A stretch of DNA of 64,000 nucleotides from Toxorhynchites rutilus septentrionalis. Lineage: Eukaryota > Arthropoda > Insecta > Diptera > Culicidae. The DNA lies in the NCBI RefSeq assembly GCF_029784135.1, contig NC_073745.1:165415328-165479327 (forward strand), read 5' to 3'. The position numbers and the translations under genes are program-made. The notes below the pieces were generated by a model, which did no database searches, was not told the DNA's origin, and saw only the letters and a program-made list of their open reading frames with translations. Shown here piece after piece: positions 1-10,691 of the stretch (within the stretch, counting starts at the first letter, position 1; every line of letters starts with the position of its first letter).

Positions 1-310
1 GCACTTCCTACTTCCTTGATGGTGGAAAGTCGTTAGCCGGCACTACTCTTTGCCGAGCTTTTCTTTTCTTTTTTTCTTTTGTGTGAGTTCATTTATGTTT
101 TGCCTAGTTCGCAGCTCTGTTGAATGACAGATGGTCCCATGAAGCGTATTTCGCGGTGGGCATCTTTACCCAGGGCTCACACCGTTCACTATTGGGCCAA
201 CTGTTCACAAGCAACAGGCGGTGGGTATTTATGGCGATTTTATTGAAACATTATGTTGGGATCTATTATTTGGGTAGAGCCCAAATTAATGCTTGGAACC
301 AACGGTTACA
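1..310 (-). mobile_element. LTR-like repeat R1, fragment
   Basis: Read on the minus strand this begins TGTAACCGTTGG at 310 and runs off the left window edge. A second copy lies on the plus strand at 11417-11468 and continues at 17191-17463, where it is interrupted by a mariner. The TGTAAC start, an AATAAA-like signal and the dispersed copies suggest a retrotransposon LTR (inference). It abuts gypsy pol sequence in the opposite orientation at 311, so this is an insertion or rearrangement breakpoint. There is no coding potential. Confidence 0.5.
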
Positions 311-1701
311 AAACCTCTAACGGACTTGTTGAGAAACAAGCCGATTAGAGTGCAGTGGAATAATACAGCAGATGAAGCTTTCAAAGCGATAAAGGAGCAG
401 TCGATATCAGCTCCTGTAATGGCCAATCCAGACTTTACACTACCATTCTGTGTTCAAACAGATGCTAGTGACACAGCTCTCGCGGGTGTACTAACCCAAA
501 TTCAAAAGGGAGAGGAAAAGGTAATCGCCTATCATTCAGAGAAGCTCAAGGGAGCGGAACTAAACTATCACGCTGCAGAAAAAGAAGGTTTAGCTGCCCT
601 CCGATGCATCGATAAATTCAGGTGCTATATCGAGGGTACCCGGTTCACGTTAGTGACAGATTCATCCGCGCTTACTTTCATTATGAAAGCTAAGTGGAAA
701 CCCTCATCTCGTCTCAGTCGTTGGAGTATAACTCTCCAACAATATGAAATGGAGATAAAACATAGAAAGGGAAAAGATAACGTGGTCGCGGATGCATTGT
801 CCCGCTCCATCGAAACTCTAGAACCAGAGATGGAAGACAGGTGGTACACCATCCTGTACAAAGCAGTGAAAACAGAGCCTGAAAAATATATTGATTTTCG
901 AATAGAAAACAAGAAATTGTACAAATTGTACAAAATACAGAATTTGTACGAACTAGAATCATGGCATAGGAACACAATGGGAATTTTCACATAGGGTTCG
1001 AAAAATGCATCGAGAAATTGAAAATTCATTATTACTGGCCCCGTATGAGTGCCGATTTAAAAAAGTACATTTCGAAATGCGATATGTGTAAGGAAACAAA
1101 GCACTCAACAATCTCTTCCGTACCGAAAATGGGCAACCAACTATGCACAATTCTGGAAGAGAAATGGCTACGGACGTTATCTGCTCCACAATATGCGATC
1201 ACAGATAATGCGACAACTTTCTTGTCAAAAGAGTTTCAAGAGCTGCTGAAAAAGTATGAAATTCAACATTGGGCGAATGCTCGTCACCGAAGCCAGGCAA
1301 ACCCAGCAAAACGGTTGAACCGGACGATTAACTCCATGATCCGTACATACGTGCGTCAGGACCAACGGTTGTGGGACACTAAAATTTGGAGATAGAAGTT
1401 GTATTAAATAATACAATTCACTCAACGAGTAAACTCACTCCACACCGTATTATATACGGCCAGGAAATCTTCGAACGAAGCTCGGATCATCGGCATCAGC
1501 CAAAGGTAGAAAATAAAGATGGAAAACGACAAGAAAAGTTGAACGGTGTGAGCAAAAAAGTGTGGGAGATAGTAAAAGAAAATTTGAGGAAAGCGCATGA
1601 AAATACGAAAAAACAGTACAATTTACGGCATAAGCGTTACTCACCCACGTTTGATATTAGTCAACGGGTTTTTAAGCGGGTATTCCGACAATCTTCCGCA
1701 C
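311..1701 (+). pseudogene. Ty3/gypsy pol remnant (RNase H and integrase)
   Basis: Broken retrotransposon polyprotein. The first 0.65 kb encodes the end of the RT connection (TKPLTDLLRNK) and a gypsy-type RNase H, with QTDASDTALAGVL, HSEKLKGAELNYHAAEKEGLA, LVTDSSALTF and the DNVVADALSR end motif. From about 1018 an integrase zinc-binding segment follows (YYWPRM, then KCDMCKETKH). After it comes part of the catalytic core (AITDNATTFLSKEFQ, then the degraded ARHRSQANPAKRLNRTI) and a C-terminal tail to about 1700. Frame changes near 990 and 1390, and the absence of most of RT and of the first part of the integrase core, make it non-functional. The 5' side is cut by the R1 fragment and the 3' side by a TTAA MITE. 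Gypsy assignment is firm; the lineage is not resolved. Confidence 0.85.
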
Positions 1702-1705
1702 CTAA

Positions 1706-2045
1706 GGGTGCTCATATACTGTTTGACCGAAGCCAAATATTTGACTCTTTTTGACAGATAAAATTTGGTCAACGTGTACTGATCAAATATACACGACAAG
1801 CAAATATTCAATTATTGGATGCCTAAAATATTTTTTCAGTCTGTTCTTCGAACCGGTCGGTACATGGTTAGGTTACCTTGAATATTTCAGTTGATTTTTT
1901 CCATGTTCGGTGTTTGATATTGTTTACTACTGTTGAAAATTGAAGAGTGGCAAACAAAATAGTGTTTGTGCAAATATCAAATCAAACCTTATCTGTCAAA
2001 AAATAACAAATATTTGACCTCCGGGCAAACAGTGTACGGCCACCT
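1706..2045. mobile_element. TTAA-flanked MITE in gypsy pol
   Basis: About 65-bp imperfect terminal inverted repeats: left GGGTGCTCATATACTG..., right (reverse complement) GGTGGCCGTACACTG.... Both arms continue through CAAATATTTG and TTTTTGACAGATAA. The flanks are CTAA at 1702-1705 and TTAA at 2046-2049, consistent with a piggyBac-type TTAA target. There is no ORF. It interrupts the gypsy integrase tail. Confidence 0.7.
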
Positions 2046-2049
2046 TAAT

Positions 2050-2336
2050 AGTTCCCACATTCCGTTTTGCCTGCCAAGATTGGGTCGATGAAATGTCAAC
2101 AATCGACCTCAAATGCTGCCACCCTGCAATCGAGTTATCGACCTTTCATATGCATTCATCGAACAACTTGACGCCACTTTTTCGCCAACATGTGCAAGGC
2201 GTCGACCTGCTTGCAGCGCTGCTTCCAGCACTGCTTGCTGCTTGTTTGTATTGGTTTGTTATTGAAAATGAAAAGGAAATACATTGATCGATTTAAACAT
2301 TTTATTGAAAAAAAATAATAAAAATCCATGTATAAT
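2050..2336. other. No recognisable feature
   Basis: AT-rich sequence with a short plus-strand ORF that has no recognisable motif. I see no repeat ends or coding signature. Confidence 0.4.
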
Positions 2337-2777
2337 AAAAATAAGGTATATAATGGAATCGGTGCATCCGGGTTGTCTGGATTGACGATTCAAATCCGAC
2401 TGAGTACATTGATGAATACCTCCTTGCCCTTGATGACACAGATATGTGGCTGAGGAGGATTCTTCAATGTGCGTGAAGCACGGGATCTCCGATGGGGAAA
2501 ATTGCTCGAAATACTATCGATGGCCAGGTCCTGCTGCTGTTGCTGTTGATGCTGTTCCCCGGAATAGCACCCTGGACTTAAAGGATACTGCTGCGGGAAA
2601 GCTGATGCTGTTGGCTGGTGTGACAGAAGTGGAAATAAGCAATGTGGTGATGAGGGAAATCATCTTTCTCATTCGCCGATTGATTGAGTCGGATGTATTC
2701 ATAGCTGAAACAAAATAAAATGATTAGTAAGTGAAAAGCAGAAATGAATTCCCTACTCACCAGTTGTATGATCCGGA
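2337..2777 (-). pseudogene. Spliced-gene fragment, copy B
   Basis: On the minus strand an exon end ...GATCATACAACTG is followed by GTGAGT, a 56-bp intron (2760-2705) ending TTTCAG, and an exon starting CTATGAATACATCCGACTC. Reading on gives YEYIRLNQSANEKDDF, a His/Ser/Gln-rich stretch, and later a frame with RRSRASRTLKNPPQPHI then KGKEVFINVLSR. The same layout occurs in copy A about 500 bp away, so this is a diverged tandem duplication. Stops and frame breaks suggest decay. I do not recognise the parent gene. The intron size is typical for mosquitoes. Confidence 0.5.
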
Positions 2778-2854
2778 TAAAAATGCGAACATTAAAATAT
2801 CATGCGATTACGTTCGCTTACCTCGCCTATTTTCATTCTACTATACAACGGAAT

Positions 2855-3275
2855 CAGTGCATTCGGGTTCCTCCGGGTGGTAATTCAGCTGAGCAAGTTG
2901 ATAAATACCTCCTTGTCGTTGAGTTTTCGTGTCTGAAGAGGATTTTTGAATGTGCGCGAAGCACGGAACCTCTAATGGGGAAAGTTCTTCGCAATACCAT
3001 ACCATGGTCAAATTCTGCTGCTGCTGCTGTTAGTGCTGTCCCCCGGCATTGCCAACAGGGGTTGGAGGTTACTGCTGCAGGAAAACGGATGTTGTTGGCT
3101 GCTGTGATAGAAGTGGAAATCCGCACTGTGGTGATGGGAGAAATCATCTTTCTCACTTACTGATTGATGGAAGCAAACGAGTCGAATGTATTCATAGCTG
3201 ATAAGACAAGATAAAATAATTAATAATTAAAAAGCCGAAATATATTTCATACTCACCAGTTGTATGATCCATTTG
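2855..3275 (-). pseudogene. Spliced-gene fragment, copy A
   Basis: Minus-strand exon ATGGATCATACAACTG is followed by GTGAGT, a 59-bp intron (3256-3198) ending TTATCAG, and an exon beginning CTATGAATACATTCGACTC. One frame reads YEYIRLVCFHQSVSEKDDFS followed by a Ser/Gln-rich segment. Another later frame retains KEVFINLLS and NPNALIPLYSRMKIGEVSER, ending at a possible donor GAG|GTAAGC. It is clearly homologous to copy B and keeps both splice sites, but there is an in-frame stop after the Ser run. It could be a duplicated host-gene exon block or a captured exon. Identity unknown. Confidence 0.5.
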
Positions 3276-3439
3276 TTTTTGTTTGAGATGACAGTTTAGC
3301 GGAGTGGAAAAAAGAACCACCAGTGATGCCATTTAGTTTGTTTAATTATTCAACGAACTATCCGCGTTGGCGATATTGGGGAATAGGCATGACAGTATGG
3401 ATTTGCAGAAGGAATGAATACACTTTTAAAATGAAAATT

Positions 3440-3545
3440 ATGAATGAACATGATTTTTCCTTAATCAAATTAGTACTCTATGTAAGTGAAAATCACCATT
3501 GCCTGCAAGTGGTGAAAAAACGTCATAAAAAATATGTTTTGAGAT
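3440..3545. repeat. Dispersed repeat, second copy near 53.85 kb
   Basis: Sequence around ATCAAATTAGTACTCTATGT and the following CTGCAAGTGGTGA block recurs in the same order at about 53,840-53,950 with moderate divergence. No ends or coding potential were identified. Confidence 0.5.
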
Positions 3546-3784
3546 AATTTTATATTATAATGACAAGTTTTTTTGAGAATATCTGAACGTCTATAGAAAA
3601 TAATTCAAATTAGGGTCATGACAACGTACTTTAAGTAGAAAAAATTATGCCAAGAAAAAAATTTAATACAAATTTTAGCAAATATAAACTGATTCGGGCC
3701 GACTAATATCATAGAGAATAGTTTGCCTCATACAAACTAATACCGTATCCAGATGTCGATACCTAATCGTCGTCATCGTGAATA

Positions 3785-3896
3785 GGTAACAGCGTTACGG
3801 TCGTTGTTAGGTCGATGTTTTTTTCGTCGATTGGATTGTGGGTAACAGCGTTACGGTCGTTGTTAGGTCGATGTTTTTTTCGTCGATTGGATTGTG
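3785..3896. repeat. Perfect 56-bp tandem duplication
   Basis: Two identical 56-bp units (3785-3840 and 3841-3896) begin GGTAACAGCGTTACGG and end GATTGTG. Perfect identity suggests a recent duplication. No function is apparent. Confidence 0.9.
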
Positions 3897-3911
3897 GGTT
3901 ATAATGCGAAG

Positions 3912-4951
3912 CTACACTGGAGAAAAAGTTTAGTAAAGGCAGCTACTAAATCTTTAGTAGTCAAAATATTGGTAAAATATACAATTTTTTTGTATATATT
4001 ACCAAAATCTTGTAAAATCAATGTCAGATGCAATGAACATCACTACTGAAGCTTCGTACATTTTACTTCATACCATTAGTATCCTTGTTTTTTGTCATAC
4101 CTAGCATCTGTGATGTGCGCACTTTGCAATCGCCATTTCCTTTTTGGAAACGGAGGTAAGCATTTTGCTCTCGTTTTAAGTTTACCTGTAAATAATCTCT
4201 TTTCTGGTTCTGTTTTAGCTTCTTACCCTACAAAAATCAGCCGAAGTGGCAACGACAAGGGATAATGGTACAATAAAAGGCATTACCAATCAGTAAATAT
4301 ATTTCAAAATATATTATTGCAAGAATAACAATTATTTTCTCCATAGATGTTGTAATTCCAATCAGTTCTGTGGAGAAATTTAACGTTGCTTTGAAGGCAG
4401 GCCAGGAGATCATGGTTTTAAAATCGCTGAAAGGAATTACGTGGTTGCGAAAGGTGAAATGGTATATGTCGCTACAGGCGGAAAAAGAGCAAGTTGTTCT
4501 TCTACAGCGACGGAAGCGTCTCCTGTTGCTGCAACAAGAGGATTCAAGTCTATCTAACTCATGCAAATCAACGTTTACTGTATGTAGAATAAGTTATAAA
4601 TAATATGTACTAATTATGTAGAATAATACCATATATAATAAAATATAATAGAATAAAAATTAAAAAAAAAATATCCAGATCCCTGATGTGTCCCAAACAA
4701 AATTTTTACTGATATTGTACCAATGGGGGGGGGGGTCAAAAGATCTGGCATTACTGAACCGATTAATCGGATTTTTTGAGTCAATATTGACCCAACATTG
4801 GACCAACAAACCGTAGTTGAGCGAGACATTTGCGCCTACTAATTTTTTTTCGTAGAATGTACCAATGATTAGTAGGGTAGAAAATGACTAGAGAATTGGT
4901 AACATGTACTAAAAAATTGGTTATATTTACTAAATATTCCTCTCAGTGTAG
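3912..4951. mobile_element. TIR element carrying exon-like sequence
   Basis: The left end CTACACTGGAGAAAAAGTTTAGTA matches the reverse complement of the right end, CTACACTGAGAGGAATATTTAGTA. I could not identify a target-site duplication. It holds no transposase, but contains splice-like sites (GAG|GTAAGC near 4154 and polypyrimidine-AG sites near 4218 and 4346) and an exon-like ORF, so it looks like a non-autonomous element that picked up part of a gene. The superfamily cannot be set from this copy. Confidence 0.55.
4347..4603 (+). pseudogene. Exon-like ORF inside TIR element
   Basis: Opens just after a plausible acceptor (TTTTCTCCATAG) with VVIPISSVEKFNVALKAGQ, then a basic, Gln/Leu-rich tail including LLQRRKRLLLLQQED, and ends at TAA. 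It lacks its own start context and any complete domain, so I read it as a captured exon fragment. I cannot name the source gene. A non-coding explanation is possible. Confidence 0.3.
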
Positions 4952-5059
4952 GTCCTCAATTTGTGTCATGCATCATTGTGGCAAAAAGAGGAGCCAGTTG
5001 TTATGAGGTTTCCGACATGAATGGGAAATCTCTCGGTGTATTCTCTGCCGCTGATTTAA

Positions 5060-6146
5060 GGTGAAGGTGGAAGCTAGCCACAAATGGCTGCCACAATGGC
5101 GCTCATTTCTTTCATCTCCCTCCCTCACCCCTCGCCAGAAAATCAATAATTAATAAATTAATAAATTTTGCGAAACAGTGTGAAGAAAATGATCGTTTTC
5201 GCACACTTCCCATCAAGTAATATCAACCAAACTCTAATCGATTATTCACAAGATATTAAATTTTCATCTGCTTTCGCACCGTATAGTGAAGAACGTCGGA
5301 AAACTCGAGCAAGTGCTCTGAAAGTTAAATTTTCGTTTTTCAATCTTCTGCAATGGTTTTGTTTGTATTGGTGGAAGCATCGTTATTTTTTCGACACTGA
5401 TGCCAAACAACATCATCGAAACAGCTATAAAAACCACTCAATAAAATGTTATTCCGGAGTCATAGCGTCCCATGTCATGAAAATCAATAGAATAAAATTG
5501 TGTTGATATCAATACAATTATTATTTTTACGTTTAATGGGTCTATAATGTAAGTTTTAGCAACTTTAACATTGGGTAAGAAAATTGTATTGCAGAGCTCG
5601 GAACACTGCCACGGCTGCCTATGCTTTCAAAAACAGTAAACGGAAAAGTATTAAATTCAATCTAAATGCCTCGGCCAACGAAGAGAAGGGTTAAGGCTTT
5701 CCAACGTGAATATGTGAAAACAATACGATCAACGAAGGAAAATATTAAGGAATTATCAACATCGAGTTACTATGCGGAAGAACTTGTTAATACCAAAAGA
5801 GCCCCAATTCGCATGTGTTATAAATTTGCTCATGTTACGCTCGCGTATAATCAGAATCATATGCAAATGCACCTTCTATATATATTTATATTTGCAATTG
5901 TTCATCGGAACATATCGTTCATACATTTTACTTTAGTATTGAATTGTTATTTGTTTTTTTTTTCAAATGTATTCAAAGACTCGTGTCAATGAAGCGCCAC
6001 ACAGTCTGATAAGTGAATTGATCAATGATGTGGGTTAAATATATGTGGGTTTGCGTGTGCTTTGCTCTTCTCTCACAAACACTATTACCCCATTTTTACA
6101 CGAGGGTTTACCTATACTACTACAATGGCTAGCTTCAACCTTCACC
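5060..6146. mobile_element. TTAA-flanked TIR element, 1.09 kb
   Basis: TIRs GGTGAAGGTGGAAGCTAGCCA (left) and GGTGAAGGTTGAAGCTAGCCA (reverse complement of right), flanked by TTAA at 5056-5059 and 6147-6150. This is a non-autonomous piggyBac-like element by target site and size. Short ORFs inside (around 5168-5506 and 5666-5992) resemble no transposase I recognise. Confidence 0.75.
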
Positions 6147-6181
6147 TTAAAAGCGTAGGGTATTTAAAAAAAACCTATTAA

Positions 6182-7423
6182 CCCTCCTGTATTCGCGTGC
6201 AAAATCATAACACGTATACTCGCGCACGGTGTCACATACCGAAAATTAAACTTATCTATAATGTTGCCATTGTGTATTTTTCAGGCTTTATTGGCATTTA
6301 TTTGGTATAATTAAATGAGAAAACTCCAAAAAACATGTTTTCTTCGTCTTTATTATGTTTTAATAGTCATCTAATTCAGCCTCCCCAAAACAGAGTAATT
6401 TTTGATACTCCAACACAAATAACGAAATTCGAATTTTCCACTGTTATTAATTGAAAGTAAGCAACTGAATATAATTCATGGAAGTATAAAGAGCTAATAA
6501 ATAGCATAAAAACGTATTAAACGATTGTGGATTCATTGTAGTAAGAATCAGAACATAGCATAACTGCATGCTCGTAACAAACATATTTTTTACATTTCAT
6601 GCAGTCGTTGCGTGTTTTTCGGGTCTTATATCGAAGAGAAAAATGTATAACGACCTTCTAGATAATCACCAGATGATAAAGGTTCTGGAATATAAAGTTT
6701 GCATATTTCTAATATTTTTTGTCTCTGTATCCTTGGTAAACTAAGAATTAATGCCTTTTTTTAGATGGTGCATAAAAAGATGATATTTTTTCTTGTTTTC
6801 TTGTCGATATTTTCCATTATAAAAAAATAACCCAATACTGTAACTGTTAAAAATTATCATAAGCCACCGATTAGCCACCGATTATAGTTTACAGTTTACA
6901 ATTCTTCCACAATGGAAATTCTTTCACAAGTTTGTATATGTATGACCATTATATTTAGCGAATAACTATACGAAAGTCGAACATTTATATTTTGCTTTTG
7001 AACGTATGAATCTAACGACGAATATATCAACGAATAGTTAATATATGGATCCGTTCAATCCAGTTACAAAAGGGACTGAAATTAAGTAAGACTAGTCCGG
7101 TTATGATCTTATGCATTATACTCAATAAATATTCCACGCCACTAACATTAATTTATACATTTCTTTCAACAATATTCTAGAATATGAAAAAAGGCACTTG
7201 TCCAAAAAAGTTACTCCTGTACTCGCGTTGGTGTGTCAGACCGAAAGTGTTGAAAAAGTGGCACACGTCCCCTTTGTACCAACACATGCGATACGCTAAA
7301 CGATGACGAACGACGAATAACGAAGCTAGAGAAAATCGCAAAGTCGTAGTGTTGATATTTTCTGAGAAATGAACGAATTATTGATTTCTCGGTCTGACAG
7401 ACCAATGCGCGAGTATAGGAGTG
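6182..7423. mobile_element. TTAA-flanked TIR element, 1.24 kb
   Basis: The left end CCCTCCTGTATTCGCG matches the reverse complement of the right end, CACTCCTATACTCGCG, flanked by TTAA at 6178-6181 and 7424-7427. CC-starting TIRs with TTAA fit piggyBac-like elements. Related motifs (ACTCGCG, GTCAGACCGA) recur subterminally, including an inner inverted pair at about 7210-7423. It lies only 35 bp from the preceding TTAA element. AT-rich, no transposase. Confidence 0.7.
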
Positions 7424-7427
7424 TTAA

Positions 7428-7735
7428 TAGATGAAAAGTGAAATTGAAATAGATCTAACGTAAAAATGATGGTTGGTTCCTATGAAACGGGAGGACAAGC
7501 TGGAAGAGGGGGGATATTTCCGATGACAATTCTGTGTGGAATATTTGCCCAATTCCGTTAGCATAATCCTTGATCAAAGAGGGAACACGTCATTGTCCAG
7601 ATTATGCAGTTGGCTCTGCATCTAATGGAATTTTAATTATCCTGCAGGAAGTCAGAGAAATGAACTTCATTATATTTTATATCTAATTTCAGAAATGAGT
7701 TTTAAATTATTTTCTTTCATCGTTTAATTCAAAAA
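7428..7735. other. No recognisable feature
   Basis: About 300 bp between two mobile elements. I see no ORF, repeat end or regulatory signature. Confidence 0.4.
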
Positions 7736-7878
7736 GACGGGTGGGTAATGTCGGGGACATAACCGGAGTGAATATATATTTTAAATATATTGTTTTATTT
7801 TCTTATCCTACGTGAATACCTACCTATCTACCTGAAAAATGGATTAGTTTACTGTTTACTCTTTATGAACATGTTGAT

Positions 7879-7894
7879 GGTTCTGAAGAGAACC
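7879..7894 (-). terminator. Histone-type 3' stem-loop
   Basis: Minus strand reads GGTTCT-CTTC-AGAACC, a 6-bp stem with a 4-nt loop. AAAGAG follows about 17 nt downstream (in CATAAAGAGTAAAC). This is the stem-loop plus histone downstream element arrangement of replication-dependent histone mRNAs. The upstream histone CDS is deleted. Confidence 0.75.
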
Positions 7895-8462
7895 TTTGGT
7901 GTTGTGTTTTTGTTATCACTCGATATTCCCATCTTGTTCGGTTAAACCTTCCTGTTTAGCTATTGCGTTTGCCACTCGCCACAGCTTTCACAGTTGGAAA
8001 ATTTCTTCCCATCCAGCTTGTGACATGTTGTTCAGTAAATTACATTTAATGCGACGTGCCGGAGAAACACTCAGTGTCGCATTGGAGGCGATTTTAACCT
8101 GTAATTGAACATTTTCGATGACACTGGTACAGTGTCGACTTTCAATGTGGGGTCATAATTTGGACCCCGAACTCTATGGTCACAAAAATGTCGCATTACA
8201 GGTCCATCCAATTATCTAAATGTCGAGCTAAATATAAATTACTGTACTTTCAATCTAGAAGCAATTTAAGAATTGGTGAAAATTGAATAATCGGGAAAGT
8301 CCCCAACCTTCAATAAGCTCAGCACAACTGCCAAATTTTCATACTCATCATATCCTGGCAAACAAATTATGAAAAAATCAATTTGTGTTTTATTATTATT
8401 TTGGATATTATTTTAGAAAGCATTGAACTGTATTTCGTAAACTCTTTTTTGAAAGGTTTAAT

Positions 8463-8478
8463 GGCCCTGTAAAGCGCC
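8463..8478 (-). terminator. Histone-type 3' stem-loop (H2A)
   Basis: Minus strand GGCGCT-TTAC-AGGGCC, a degraded 6-bp stem/4-nt loop. AAAGAGTTTACG lies about 18 nt downstream. It sits 3' of the H2A pseudogene at 8625-8852 on the same strand. Confidence 0.7.
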
Positions 8479-8624
8479 GTGGTTTATGGTAGCTGCTTTT
8501 GCCACCAAAGCAGTCTGTATAGACAAACTTTTACCTTCTTCTACCAGCTGCCGTTTTGCGATTGCGTTTGCCACTCACTGAAACTAATTGTTGCCTTGAT
8601 GAGCGCCGAACCGAAGCTGCTCTG

Positions 8625-8852
8625 TTCTTGATGCGGATTTTCTGATTGTCGTGAGCAGCTTTGCAAGCCAACTCGAGCACTCCGACGGCCGAAACTCTAT
8701 GATCGCTGTTAGGTATACTGGTGCTCCGACACCAATCCGTTCGGCCTAGTTACCCTTGCGGAGCAATCAGTGAATGCGACCAACAGGGAACTGGAGACCT
8801 GCACGGTTCGAGTGAGACTTTGCCTTTCCCTTAACTTGTCCTCCTTTGTTAC
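8625..8852 (-). pseudogene. Histone H2A pseudogene
   Basis: Minus-strand translation gives [24 protein letters not shown], a stop, LLRKGN, a stop, AERIGVGAPVYLTAI, then a degraded EFRPSECSSWLAKLLT region. This aligns with H2A from the N-terminal tail through L1, alpha1 and alpha2. In-frame stops replace the residues after GRIH and after LLRKGN, and the C-terminal third is unrecognisable. A matching stem-loop lies downstream at 8463-8478. It could not make a histone. The high GC relative to its surroundings fits a histone origin. Confidence 0.85.
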
Positions 8853-9036
8853 GTCCACGATGCCGATGCCGTACAACCACACGGGTTTACGGTTTGAAAG
8901 AAAATAAGATATTTTTCTGGGGTCCGCGTGTTTTATACTCTAGCGGTACACACTCACAGGATAGAGGATAGAGGCGTTTGCCACTCGCCACTCGCTGCAC
9001 TGCCTGTTGTATTGATGTCCACCGAACCGAATGTGT

Positions 9037-9245
9037 TCTGTTTCGAATGCGGATTTTCTTATCGTCGCGAGCAGCTTTGCCAGCTAACTCGATCAGTTTG
9101 GCGGCCGAAACTATATAACGCCGGCTAGGTGGACTGGTGCACTGGTACTAACGCGCTCGGCCTAGCTACCCTTGCGGGGATCAACACGGTTCGAGCGGGA
9201 TTTTGCCTTTCCCTTCACTTTTCCTCCTTTACCATGTCCAGACAT
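9037..9245 (-). pseudogene. Histone H2A pseudogene, second copy
   Basis: Minus strand starts at ATG with MSGHGKGGKVKGKAKSRS, essentially the canonical H2A N-terminus, then NRVD. A deletion removes the [12 protein letters not shown] part. The rest resembles AERV...APVHLAGVI, a stop, FRPP, then AKLLA. It lies 190 bp upstream of the first H2A copy on the same strand, so this element holds a tandem. Deletion and stops make it a pseudogene. Confidence 0.85.
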
Positions 9246-9703
9246 GGCTGCTTGCATTGGTTTGTTGATGTGTTGTGATGTGGTGTACGGTTTGAATGAG
9301 AATGATCGTTACTGCAGCGGAGCGGGGATTTTTAAGCTGACTGGTTGGCTCGAGAATTACGCATGTGTGAGACTGCGACCAATGTTTCGTTCATTTTTTT
9401 TTTCTTTTTCCTTTCCAATCGTGCTTCATTCTATTTCGCTGCTGCTCTGGTTGCCCGTTTTGGTCGGTACGATTTGAGGAGCACAAAATGGACCAATCAA
9501 AAATGGGCACATAGTGCATTTGGACAATGCTTGATATTTCACAATTATTCAATTATTTATCTCAAGAAAAATGAAATGTTATTCGTTATGATGGATGCGT
9601 AGATATATTTCCTATCAATTGATGCAAAAACCTTTGCGATCTATTGAGAAATGATTTCCATTTCACCCCCTATATCTTCCGGTTAGACGTAGTCCTACGT
9701 CAA

Positions 9704-10691
9704 AATCACAATCAATTATAGGGATGCAACGTTGTTAATTGTATCACTTAACTTTGTATTCCAAAATTGATAGAAGTGAATGGATAGTTGAAAGGATAGT
9801 TTTACGTGGTTTTGGTTGATAGGAGAAGATCGAGATTATTTAACCTTGAAATGATCCCATGAACAATAGAAATTAAAAATCATCACTTTAAATCATATGA
9901 TAAACTTACCTGAATAACTACTAGTTCAACTAGGTACTGATTTCAGAAACCACGTTTGCACAATAGACACAATAGATAGGATCATGATGGCTCGATCAAT
10001 CCAAAAAAAAAAAAATGCACGAACACAGATGAAGATCATAAAATATTCAGTAATATTCACTCCGACAGTTGAAATATTTCATCGCGCGTTGTTGAATTAT
10101 TGATACCGTACACATATGTCAATTTGTAAATAGTATATTTAAAGATTCCGGAATCGTTTTAAGTATGTGCTGTGTTATTATTTATTATTATTCGTTATAT
10201 TTTGTTGCATGAGAAAATGAAATAAAAAATAAAAAAAATGCATGTGTAGTTTAGTCCATAATTTTATTGTAATAATAATTCCAACTTGTTTATTCAAATT
10301 TATTTTAAATTATACTATTTCCTTTTTATTTTAACTTGTTTTTATGAATGTTGGTTGAAAACTTCAGACCATGAGTTCGCTGGAGACCGGAATCGAAAGA
10401 TATTGATGGCCATTAGAAGGCTTTGCCCTTTAAACAGTACGAAGTTGTTTTAACAACGATGAAGTGATATGACCCCGACTCATGGATAACAGAATGAATG
10501 TTTATCTTCCCCCAAAAGATCTCTGAACTTAGTAAAATTGAAGGGTAATTGAGGATCTAACGAATTGAGTTACAAAAAAGTGTGTAGTCAATGTATGTTT
10601 GGATTAGTAAGGTTCAGAGGTACGCGGTATTTCGTTAATTTTATTGTGTATTAATATGAAAAATATTAGTTCCACTAATATTTTTTACCCG
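9704..10691. other. Unassigned AT-rich sequence
   Basis: About 1 kb outside Hel-1. No ORF above about 60 aa with recognisable motifs, no inverted repeats of note, only short A/T tracts. It could be the decayed interior of the LTR element whose putative polypurine tract lies at its right edge. Confidence 0.35.

Larger units (their letters stand above)
7736..9703 (-). mobile_element. Hel-1: Helentron-like element with histone remnants
   Basis: Minus-oriented. The 5' end is at the right: TT plus palindrome GACGTAGGACTACGTC (9686-9701 on the plus strand as its complement), then the family block with GGGGGTGAAATGGAAA. The 3' end is at the left: hairpin arms 7744-7752 and 7756-7764 (GGTAATGTC/GACATAACC), then a short tail abutting A5 (T5 on the element strand). 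The ATIR next to the hairpin is deleted here (GGAGTG is followed directly by AATATATA). Inside are two minus-strand H2A pseudogenes and two minus-strand histone 3' stem-loops. The assignment rests on asymmetric ends, hairpin and T-run target; no Rep/helicase is seen. Confidence 0.65.

Noticed and set aside
9172..9602. ORFs of 85-101 aa downstream of the H2A pseudogene
   Set aside because: They run antisense through the H2A pseudogene and its flank; not conserved in Hel-2 or Hel-3.
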